64,000 nt of DNA from Bombyx mori (taxonomy: Eukaryota; Arthropoda; Insecta; Lepidoptera; Bombycidae), in the NCBI RefSeq assembly GCF_030269925.1, contig NC_085126.1, forward strand, positions 8,000,501 through 8,064,500, in the 5' to 3' direction. The first letter of the stretch is position 1, and every line of letters starts with the position of its first letter. The translations under genes were made by a program, and so were the position numbers. Below the pieces are notes generated by a model. The model made no database searches, was not told the DNA's origin, and was given only the letters and a program-made list of their open reading frames with translations. Positions 55,299-64,000 of this stretch are shown here, piece by piece.

Positions 55299-56601
55299 GT
55301 CAGGTCATAAATTCTGTCACATGTTTAATGTAAAATAATTGAAACAAGTTTATTCATTATGTAACCATTCATATACCAAAATGAACTTAACAAAACATAG
55401 ATTCTTATGACACTAAATTTTATTCAAAATGACCTCCGTGATTTTGAATACAGGCCTTCAATCTGCGCGGCCAGTCGTCTATCGCAGCACGAACGAGGTC
55501 CATGTCAATATCGGCGGCTGCCTTAATCAAGGATGTCTTGAGTGACTCCAAATTGGGATGAGGCTTTGAGCACGCCTTTTCCTCCAAGTGTTGCCATATC
55601 TTGTAATCTAACGGATTTAAATCTGGACTGGAGGAGGGGCCAGTCTTCGTGCCGGATGAAGTCGATTTCACGCGCCGCCAGCCAGTCTTGTGTACTTTTC
55701 GCTCTATGAGCTGGCGCCGAATCTTGTTGGAATACCCAGTGCCTGTTATTGAACATGGTATGAGAAACAGGTTCCACAAGGTTCGTCAGGACTGTATTTT
55801 GATACACAACTGCATTCGTTTTTATACCTTTCTCACAAAAATGTACCTCTGTTAAGAAGCACCAATAAGAAACTCCCAACCATACCATGAGCGAGGATGG
55901 AAAATGACCTCGTTGGACACGCGGAATACGGTTGCTCGCTTCTTCACTACTGTGTGCGTACACCTTATCATTTTGTTTGTTGTAGCTCTCTTCTACGGTA
56001 AAATTTTTTTCATCCGAAAAAAGAATTTCCCGATATTTTTTTCCCGCGTACCGCTTCAACAAAGCGCGGCATCTCTTCAGTCTCAGGTCCATTAGACGAG
56101 CATTCAAACGATGTCCTGTTTTTCTTCGATATGCCCGAAGCCCTAAGTCTTCATTTAACACCCTTTTCATCGTGTTTCTGCTTAACCCCATCTGAAGGGC
56201 CAACAGTTTCTGCTAACGTTTGGGATTTCTTTGAATTCGCGCCTTCACAGCTTTTATCACTGCTGGAGTCCTAACAGGCCGAGGGCGACCACTTCTTGAT
56301 CTGTCATCTACACTAGAGTCTTCATTGTATCGTTTGATGGTACGATAAACGAATCTTTTGGTTATATTCAAATTTTTCAGTATGTTAAAAATATGAATTG
56401 GCGCGTAACCACAACGATGCAACGCAATAACTGCAACACGGTCTTCTTTAAGCGTCCACTCCATATTTAAAAATGAGTAAAATTCTAAAAGTATACTTTT
56501 TTATTTTCATGAACAATTCGAAATTCGAATTCAATAAACTTTTTTGTGGCCAGCATTCTAAAAGAAAAGTTTTTACTGTGTGACTATACTTATGACCTGA
56601 C
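55299..56601 (-). mobile_element. mariner-like transposon, 1303 bp, in the LTR
   Basis: Termini GTCAGGTCATAA at both ends (inverted), TA duplications at 55297-55298 and 56602-56603. Encodes the transposase at 55420-56464. Confidence 0.9.
55420..56464 (-). pseudogene. mariner transposase, DD37D type, one stop and one frameshift
   Basis: Starts MEWTLKEDRVAVIALHRCGY, then a helix-turn-helix (HIFNILKNLNITKRFVYRTI), SRSGRPRPV, GLRAYRRKTGHRLN, first Asp in EILFSDEKNF, second Asp in FQQDSAPAHRA, and SPDLNPLDYKIW with the third Asp 37 residues on. DD37D is the maT-type mariner signature. The breaks are a TAG at about 56215 (same frame on both sides) and a single-base change of frame in a C run near 55642, which could also be a sequencing error. 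Confidence 0.88.
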
Positions 56602-56678
56602 TAGGTATAATGATGTCTAAACTTAAGCTAAGTACAAGGATTACCTGTTATTGAACAATGTCGACAATAGGAGACATG

Positions 56679-57500
56679 TTAATAGGATACTAATTGTATA
56701 ATTACAACCTGGTTATTGTGTGATAACGAGGTTATGATGATACAACTCCTCCCCCCAGATAAATTTCGTCCTGATTGTTTTTTATATGTTTTAATTTTTT
56801 CTCCTGAATGAATTCTCATTATTCCTAAAGTTTGCTTTTGGTTAGATGCCAGACTATTAGAGGATGAGTGTAGTTGTTTAATTTCGTTATCTATTTTAAT
56901 GGCATCATCTTGGTCTAAGTTACCTGTTATTGCTTTGATTACTGAGCCCAAGCCATCAATTAAGCCTCGTTTAGACCTGTATCCCGTCTTAAAACCTTCT
57001 GTTTCTAAACCTAGATATAGAAGTCTACTTTCTATAGTGCTTATTATATAATCTATCTGTCTTGTGATAGTGGATATTTTAATAGTGCTGTTTTGTTTTA
57101 TCCTAAAAGTATAATAGTTACTACATATGTCTAGATATATATTTCTTAAGCTAGATATGTTATAGATAATTACCATGTTGAACGTGTCAACTTGATATTG
57201 GGCTTGTGCCTCATTGAGGATTAAGATTCCATTGTGGTTGTCTATTGGCTGGATGACGGCGGTGCTTGCGGCGAACCGGAGCATTGCGACGAGGGTGACG
57301 GTGTACCTGAAATATTTTCAGGGCGTCTTAGTAGACGGAAGTGCACTCTGATGGACTTCGCGTTTACATGTTTGCCTATTATTTCCGCCGTTCAGGGTGT
57401 AGTCTTATTATTGTATAAGGACCTAAGTATTTTGGTTCTAGTTTGTTGCTGCGTGATGTTTTTGCAACTTGTTTATATACTTTATCACCGACTTTAAAAG
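56679..57500 (-). pseudogene. env: Errantivirus-type env, partial
   Basis: Frame 57284-56679 holds a short N-terminal part and a furin-like RSKR site followed by GLIDGLGSVIKAITGNLD, the fusion-peptide region typical of errantivirus Env and related insect F proteins. The body and transmembrane anchor after it are missing: the frame runs into the polypurine tract and LTR within about 75 codons. The upstream part (to about 57500) is in another frame. It cannot make an envelope protein. Confidence 0.7.
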
Positions 57501-57561
57501 GTGCTACTTCTGTGTTCGTGTTAGCTTTGCTTATTACCACTTGTTTATTTTCTGATAATTT

Positions 57562-58542
57562 TTAGTTAATTAATTTTTGTACGTTGTTCATGAACTGTTT
57601 ATGTTTTAGTACGTATTCCTGATAAAATTCTTTAGGGCAATTCATTTCCAATGGATTTCTACCGTCGGTATGACCATAGAGTAGCTCGAATGGTGTAAAG
57701 CCTGTTGCGGAATGGATGATATTATTGTATGCTATCATAGCGTATGTCATTAAATTTACTGGGTCGTCTTTATCTGTGATTCTTTGTATTCTGATCATTT
57801 CAGCTAGAGTGGCATGAAGTCTTTCAATAGGGGAATTTGAGTTAGGGTTATATGGTGTTGTAAAATGTATTTTAATGTTGTGCAGTGCACATATTTCTGT
57901 AATAACATCGTTGTCGAATTTGGAATCAGAATCTGTGGTTATTTTGTGTGGCGTTACTATTACTGAAAATATTTTTAGTAATGCTTCAGCTATGAGTATA
58001 CTGGTTGATGCTGTGAGTGGTGTTGCTTGCGCGTATTTCGTGAAATTGTCTATTAATGTAAGGAATGTTATTCCTCCGCTACTGTATAGGTCCATAAACA
58101 TATGTTTCATAGGTCTGTGTGGCGTGTCTATTAATGACAGGGGTATTTTTAGTGGGTTTCTTTCATACTTGCTTTTTAGGCATGTATCACATTTATAATT
58201 AAATTTTTGAATGGTGAATAGCATGTTAGGCCAATGATAGTTTCTATGTAAGTGTTTGTATGTTTCTTGGATACCTCTGTGTATAGTTTTACCCTCATGA
58301 TACTTTTTTATTAGGTCGGTTTGTTCGGAGATGTTTTCTATGAGTGTGACTCTAGTGTTACATTTTATTAATTTTGGGACGCGATTACTAAATGTGGTTT
58401 TGAAAACCTCGCAAAATAATGGGTAAAATTCTTCGTGATGGAAGTAACAATAGAATGCTCTGTCTGGAATTGTGTGTTCCTTTAAAAATTTGATGATTTG
58501 TTGTTTTGTGTCGTTGATTGGTATCCATACATCTTTAATCAT
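57562..58542 (-). pseudogene. pol: Errantivirus-type pol: integrase
   Basis: An open 326-codon frame with the HHCC zinc region (KYHEGKTIHR ... CDTCLKSKY), then the core with first Asp in FMDLYSS, second Asp in TTDSDSKFD and Glu in NSPIERLHA (DDE), and a C-terminal TPFELLYGH segment. Overlaps the RNase H frame by 8 bp in a different frame. Confidence 0.85.
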
Positions 58543-59323
58543 TGTTTTGCCTTTTGATCTGTCTTCGAATCTGTATTGGTTTCCGGGTGTTTCTCTGATG
58601 TGGAATTCTATCTATTGCATCATCTATATCAGGCATACGGTCAATTGTGCTTTCGTTTTGTCTTGATGGTTGTGTTGTGGTTTCTGGTGTAATAGGTGGT
58701 CCTAGTATCGCTTGTAGGTCAGTGTTGCTTGGTGTGTTAGGTAACGTAATGTTACTTAATTCTAGTGCCGTGTAGTCGTCTGAAGTACTTGGTTGAGGAA
58801 TTATTTCATTATTGTGCAGAATTTGGACTCTGGAAAGTGCGTCCGCATTCGTATTTGCTTTACCTTTTTTGTATTGGACGTCGTAGTTGTATTCCGCTAG
58901 TCTTAACCGCCATCTAGTGAGTTTTGAATTGGGGTCTTTTATGGACATGATCCATGTTAAGGGTCTATGGTCTGTATATATTGTGAAAAGTTTTCCGTAA
59001 AGGTAAGGGCGAAAATATTTGGTTGCCCATACTATGCTTTGTAGTTCTTTTTCTATTGTTGAGTAACGTTGTTCTGTGTCCGATAGCGTACGTGAAGCGT
59101 ATGCTACTGGTTTATCTGACCCAAGGTTGCCTTGTGACTGTACTGCGCCTATGGCTACGTCCGAAGCGTCTGTAGTTAAGATAAATGGTTTGTCGAAGTC
59201 TGGGTATTGTAAAATAGGTGCATTTATCAGTACCTCTTTACATTTTTCAAATGCTTGTGTATAATCCGTGGTAAATTTTATCTTGTTACCTTTCTTTAGG
59301 CATTGCGTTAACGGTTTTGTCAA
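58535..59323 (-). pseudogene. pol: Errantivirus-type pol: RT connection and RNase H
   Basis: Open frame with the RNase H signature (ILTTDASDVAIGAV, RYSTIEKELQSIVW, IYTDHRPLTWI) and the tail KANTNADALSRV, then a linker rich in Thr/Ser. The RT palm that should precede it is gone: upstream sequence at 59360 belongs to another element. Confidence 0.85.
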
Positions 59324-59359
59324 TTTGGCAAAGTCTTGTATGAATTTTGAGTCCTGAAG

Positions 59360-60056
59360 TGTAGGTCAAATTAAACCACCCGCACAGTTTTTAAAAACAC
59401 TTTCAGTTTATTGTCTTATATTATATTAAAGCACAAACACAAAGAAGGGGAAGAGAAAACAAATTTACAGACGTCAACTTTAAGCCAAACTTAAAGGTTA
59501 AGTGAAACTATGCGCAAGCACTGCGAAGCGGGTTAGCGGGTAAAATAATACAAGTATCCGACGGCAAGATAGTTTACGGACTGGTGGCCACCCGTAGCGC
59601 TTGCGCACGGTGCGTCATCGCCAACTATATATAAATAATGTTTGTCACAAAAAACAGACAATATTAAAAATCAATATAATAATTCTAAATCTAATATAAT
59701 TTCAAAATAGCTACATAGTTACACTACATCACCCCCCTCCAGAGACCGGGTTACGGGCGATAATATTGCGGAAACTTCACTCTACGCCCTGATCTAGTTC
59801 TCCTGATGACACCTTCATCGGCATCGAGGACAACTGGGTCTGTAGTATCAGGTGAATCTGTGTGAGTGTATGTATGTGTGGGTGATGGTGTATGTGTGGT
59901 ATCTGAATCGTGCAGTATGTAGGCCGGCTTGATGCGGTCGATAGATACTGCGACGTTTTTACCGTTTAGGATTATTCTAAACACTTTGTCACTACGCTGT
60001 AAGACTTTCATGAGGTCCAGAATATGCTTGTTTAAGCGAACCTCCCAATGTATCAT
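59360..60056 (-). mobile_element. 3' end of a second gypsy element (pol C-terminus, PPT, LTR)
   Basis: Minus strand: frame 60056-59751 ends in RRTRSGRRVKFPQYYRP, the C-terminal tail of another gypsy clade's integrase, preceded by SDKVFRIILNGKNVAVSIDR. A polypurine tract GGAGGGGGGTGA follows, then an LTR 59728-59360 (369 bp, TGTAG...CTACA termini). It replaces the RT core of the errantivirus. Confidence 0.8.
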
Positions 60057-61170
60057 CCCTCAAAAATATATGGGATGCTGTTGCTAAGTCTTTGTTGGGT
60101 AATGGGTATTTGTCTTCTATAGTTTTGTCATTTAATTTTCTATAGTCTATGACCAATCTATATTTTTGTTCTCCTGTACTATCAATTTTTTTGGGACTAT
60201 GTGTACCGGACATGACCAAGGGGGGTTACTTTCTCGGATTACTTTTTGTTCCAAAAGTTGGTTAATTTGTTTTTTAATTTCTGCCTTTTGTTTAGGTGCT
60301 TGTCTGTAATTGCGTGTATAAATAGGTTTGTTATCTGATAATCTAAGTTGGTGTTTAATTTCATGAGTAAAAGAGAGTGGTAATTCTTCACAATGGAAAA
60401 CGTCTGTAATTATAACATAGTTTTTGATTTCACGAACTTCCTCACGGTTCATGTGCTCTGTTCTTAATCTGTCTAAGTTTTTTCTAAGTTTTTTGTCAAT
60501 TTTGTTGGATGTTTGTTTACTGTTACAGGTATAGATTGGTTTCTTTTTTGTTTTAGTATCTAATTTCTGTAATTGGAGGTCATAGCGCCTTTTTATTATA
60601 ATTTCTTTATCAGTATTGTTTATTACGGTTGGTAATGCGCTTCCATTCTTTACTGAGACTATTGCCGCTGGGAAAATTAGGCCACTTTTTGTTTTGTGTT
60701 CATTAGTAAAGTAATCGCCTTCTTTATAGTTACAGAGTAAGTTTATGGTTTGTTCTGTTTTAGCTGCGATGCGTTTGTAAGATTTGATGTCATCTGTAAT
60801 AGGTATGTTTGCCTTGTCTGTACGTAGAATCATGTTTTTGATGTCTATTTTACAATTTAAGGGGACTAGTAGATCTAAACCTAGTAGTCCAGTGAAGTCT
60901 GGATCAAAATTGAAAACGAGAAATTTATGTGTGATGTCTTCTATAAATAATTCTCTAGGGAGTTTTATAAATGCTACCTTGTTTTGATGTACCATGAATT
61001 GTTTTAATGTAGTGTGTTTCATTTTTTATTCTACAATTAATGGATTTCTTTTCTTTTAAAACTTTTGGTTGTATTAGCGATTGTGAGGCGCCTGTATCTA
61101 TCAGGAATCTACCAACCAGTTCGCTAATATAAATGTAAGGGAGACGACTATAATTGTGAGTATTATTCAT
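59992..61170 (-). pseudogene. pol: Errantivirus-type pol: protease and RT fingers
   Basis: Frames 61170-60955, 61022-60147 and 60219-59992: retropepsin FLIDTGASQSLI, then LLGLDLLVPLNCKIDI, the RT fingers ([39 protein letters not shown]), and [20 protein letters not shown] in a third frame. Two frame changes. The sequence stops before the catalytic palm, where the second gypsy fragment starts. Confidence 0.85.
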
Positions 61171-61175
61171 GTAAA

Positions 61176-61997
61176 CTACGTTTCCAACTGGCTTAACATA
61201 TCCGTTAGAAAATTTTCATCACGAGTTTCCTCGGATGATTCTTCCTCGTCATCTGATTCGTCAGATGATTCTTCGTCATCATCTAATTCTTCTTTTTGGA
61301 AGTAGATTTTCTTTTTGTTTTGATTTTCGTTATCTGTTTGTTTTTTGGGGAAGGGCTGTTTTTTATTTGCAGGGTAAGGTTTTTGAGAATAGTTATTATT
61401 AGGTAAAATTTTCTTTTGTGTTTTAATTGCGCTGATTAAGCCTGGATTTAAATTTAATTTTGTGATGGCTTGGTCTAAATTTTCAACATGTTTTAACCTA
61501 ATAAGTATTGCAGTTATTGGGTTTAATTTGTCTAGGAAGGTTTCTAATGCCATTTGTTCATAAAATATTCGCCTTGTTGATTCCATTGTTATTAAGGCGT
61601 TTCTTAGAATTTTAATTTTGTCGCCGAACACATCTAGTGAGCCATTATCTCTAGTTGTGTTCATCAGCTCTTGTATTAGTTGGATTTCAGTGCGAAATTT
61701 ACCAAATTTCTTTTGTAAAGTCCTTTTAATATCTTCCCAAGTCTTTGAGCCAGGGCTCTCGGAGAGGGCTTCAACAGCATTACCGGATAGGTTGTTTCTG
61801 ATTAAACAAGCCATAATGTAATCGTTTTTGTTTGCTATAAGTTCTAATGCATTTTCCACACCTTCGATATAAAATGCTAGGGTGCGTTTGTTGCCGTCAT
61901 AGCTCGGCAAAAGCTTTGCTAAAGTGGAATACTCTACTTGTGCAGGTATAGAGTCAATGATGGGTTTATCGTCATGTAGGTCCTTATCACTGGCCAT
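61176..61997 (-). pseudogene. gag: Errantivirus-type gag, open frame
   Basis: An intact 273-codon frame (MASDKDLHDDKPIIDSIPAQ; capsid-like FYIEGVENALELIANKNDYI; SKTWEDIKRTLQKKFG) with a basic then strongly acidic C-terminus (DDDEESSDESDDEEESSEE) and no zinc knuckle. The position before protease and the lack of a knuckle fit errantivirus gag. The ORF is intact, but the element is broken in pol and env. Confidence 0.78.
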
Positions 61998-62449
61998 TTT
62001 AAATACTAGTTGATCTGGAGACTATCAATAACTCAAAACAAACTATATTATCGATTAGATAATATTGGAAATTTGTCCCCCACACGAGAAATGCGCTCTA
62101 ATTGCTATACACGAGTGGAAAGGGATGAAAGGAAATGAAAAATCCTGGGAGTAATCAGAGTAAATGCTTACCCCACAAGCATGTTTCGATGATAGGTCTT
62201 GATGGTGAGTGAGTTCTGCCCGCTCGAATCTGCCTCGCTGTCAGGAACCGCTCTTGTTGCTGCTCCACCGTAGGTTCTTGCTCACGTCCCGGAATCAGTA
62301 CGATGATTGTAATCTTAAGAAATACAAAATATATTTAATATCAATAAAATACAAAACTTCCCCACACTTTCATGATTAATTTTAGTTCCCATAGAAGAAA
62401 GAATCTCCCTCCTCAACTTCAAAATCGCATTTCTCCCATTCACCATTAG
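61998..62449. other. No gene seen; 5' LTR not found
   Basis: The errantivirus leader should start here, but no AGTT...AACT LTR matching 55111-56747 and no clear primer-binding site are visible. The sequence passes into the viral-like pseudogene. Confidence 0.4.
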
Positions 62450-63821
62450 CTATCTTAACTTCTTGTCTTTTTCAGTGAGGAGCTCATCCTTTAGTTTCTT
62501 CAAAGCATATTGAAGTTGAGTGGGCTCAGTAGTGAAGTTTAAGGCACTCTTTCCTGTTGTTATATAGGTCAGGAATTCTTGCGTAAAATGGCGCTTCCTA
62601 AAACCAGTGAAAGAGGGCCTTCCAACCGCCATTGGATCAATATTCTGTCATTAATGCTTGTGCCATCTTCGAAACATATTTGAACAATATTGGGGAAAAC
62701 AATATTTGCTCTTTTTCACCCTGTTTTAAAAAGACTGCATTCACTTCCTTCCTATTGTGCCATTTCGGCTTAGTGGTAATTTTCTCAAGCACATTTAAGT
62801 TGTCAAGGTATGTCCCAAACATTGCATGGAAAACCACTTCCGAAGTCTTAAAAGGGTCTAAACCACTACGCATTTTCATTTTCAAATCTGACCTTAAGCA
62901 GAAATCCGTATAAAATTTGATCATGGAAGACCCAGAAAAGCTCCATTGAGTAGATCCTTTATTCCTCCAAAGAGTTGTGAACAATAACAGTGGGAAATAT
63001 ATTTTCTGTGTTGCCCGTGCAGTTGTTAACAACAAGATGTCCCCAAGTTCTTTCATGACACCCGAAACATTCCCAGGATGATTGGCTTCCTTAAAATTAT
63101 CTCAGTAGCCATTGGGAGCATTTGGAGGCTATTAGACATTGCTGATTTCAATTTGTCAAAGAATTTGTCCTCCATTATAAGTAATATAGCCTGAGTAAGT
63201 GGACCTAAGCTGCGCAACACCCCAGTTCTTCTCTCAGGTGCCAAAGTTATCCCTTGTAATAAAGAAACATGTTGATTTGTTAGGCCGTATTGTGAGATGT
63301 TTTGTGTGTTCTCTTGTTTCATAGTGGCAGAAACAAATTTCCCTTCACGCGTCCTCTTAACACCTCTTTTAGCCACGGAGTCTCTAACCTTGAATCTTGT
63401 CACTCCTGTGCGAACTTCGTCATAAAAAGATCTGAACAATGTTATAAGCTCAACTATAGGAGTGCATACCAGAAAATTTATTTAAATTTTGTTTGCCCTA
63501 ATTTTTTCTACTACTGATTTAACTGAAACGTCTATTCCGCTTATTTGTGCAGTGTATTCCAAAAAACCTAATGTGACCAGGCTTATCATTCTCTTCTTTG
63601 CGCAGACACGTATAAACTGTCATCAGGAAACCTGATATCTCATCTGATAAGTCAATGTCAATTATATTTCTTTCAATATTTGACCTGATTTTGGCACGCT
63701 TATCAACACCCAGTTCTAACACTATCAAATCTATTATACGCAATAGCTTTTCAATCTCCATATCCCTTTCCCTCATAGCATTTTCTTCTACTTCCATTAC
63801 TGAAGTGCTTGGCCCAGACAT
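62450..63821 (-). pseudogene. Endogenous orthomyxovirus-like nucleoprotein, broken
   Basis: Four successive minus-strand frames (63821-63519, 63439-63053, 63056-62637, 62632-62450) cover about 457 codons, the usual size of an orthomyxovirus NP. Short matches to the NP pattern occur in the expected order: VKRTREGKF, SLLQGITL followed by a Gly-containing helix and LLI, DILLLTTARA, then GLDPF followed closely by an H-x-x-F...L-x-V segment (VVFHAMFG). The frame changes at least three times, so it encodes no working protein. An origin from a quaranjavirus-like arthropod virus is inference from these motifs. No polymerase genes are nearby. Confidence 0.5.
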
Positions 63822-63825
63822 GATT

Positions 63826-64000
63826 TATTTTTGATCTCCAAATTACTTTTAATAATTTATAATCTCTGTTCTTGCAGCTTGTTATATCCGCGCATATCCA
63901 ATTTTGATCGAAACAAAAAGTCATTAACTCACTATAAAAAGGTTCGCCAGGGTGTGCATTAAAGTCACCTAATACGTAAACAGATTCAGGCATATAAACA
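63826..64000 (-). mobile_element. LINE endonuclease fragment at window edge
   Basis: The minus frame reads VYVLGDFNAHPGEPFYSELM, the GDFNA-P-G motif of the apurinic-like endonuclease of jockey/CR1-type LINEs, running off the right edge. It abuts the start codon of the viral-like pseudogene by about 5 bp. Confidence 0.7.

Larger units (their letters stand above)
55111..56747 (-). repeat. 3' LTR of errantivirus-like element, split by mariner
   Basis: Starts AGTTGTATC at 56747 directly after a polypurine tract (GGGGGGAGG, 56756-56748) and ends CCTAACT at 55111, giving the AGTT...AACT termini of gypsy/errantivirus LTRs. Without the mariner and one TA it is about 332 bp. It carries an imperfect 70-bp repeat (56618-56688 versus 55224-55296), CTATATATT and AATAAAG, in a plausible U3-R order. 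Confidence 0.7.

Overview
The window looks like lepidopteran genomic DNA, most likely Bombyx. The two recognisable host genes have GT-AG introns, and the introns carry many copies of a tRNA-headed SINE that I recognise as the Bombyx Bm1 type, together with jockey/CR1-like LINE ends, MITEs, Tc1/mariner elements, piggyBac-like and gypsy/errantivirus elements. There are no bacterial-type operons, CRISPR arrays or stand-alone RNA genes that I can support.

Left half (about 1-38.5 kb): two intact host genes face each other tail to tail. (1) Ornithine decarboxylase on the + strand has seven coding exons from 5098 to 12044. They join in phase to 444 codons and keep the PLP lysine, the glycine loop and the catalytic cysteine. 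(2) Exportin-2 (CSE1L/CAS) on the - strand has nineteen coding exons from 38517 down to 17598. They join in phase to 966 codons over the whole length of the family. The two stop codons are about 5.5 kb apart, and the space between is AT-rich DNA holding a roughly 1 kb TIR element. The genes are functionally unrelated (polyamine synthesis; nuclear export of importin-alpha).

The introns of both genes are packed with mobile elements, several lying 4-25 bp from splice sites. One family stands out. It is a roughly 410-bp A-tailed retroposon beginning ACTTTTTGGCGGGAACGCG, with full-length, 5'-truncated, tandem and inverted copies. Four insertions have exact 12-14 bp target-site duplications, and I do not recognise it as a named family.

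Right half (about 38.5-64 kb): no host gene was found, only layered mobile and viral remnants. From left to right these are: TIR MITEs and three copies of the A-tailed retroposon upstream of CSE1L; a decayed DNA-transposon protein interrupted by a 0.6 kb foreign ORF flanked by a near-perfect 10-bp duplication; a gag remnant split by a SINE; piggyBac-like and mariner-like remnants; an R1-clade LINE split at its ORF1/ORF2 junction by a 1591-bp Tc1 element with TA duplications; a hAT-like remnant; an errantivirus-like provirus (gag, protease, partial RT, RNase H, integrase, partial env, 3' LTR), whose LTR holds a 1303-bp DD37D mariner and whose RT core is replaced by the 3' end of a different gypsy element; and, at the right edge, a broken ORF series that I read as an endogenous orthomyxovirus-like nucleoprotein abutting a LINE endonuclease fragment.
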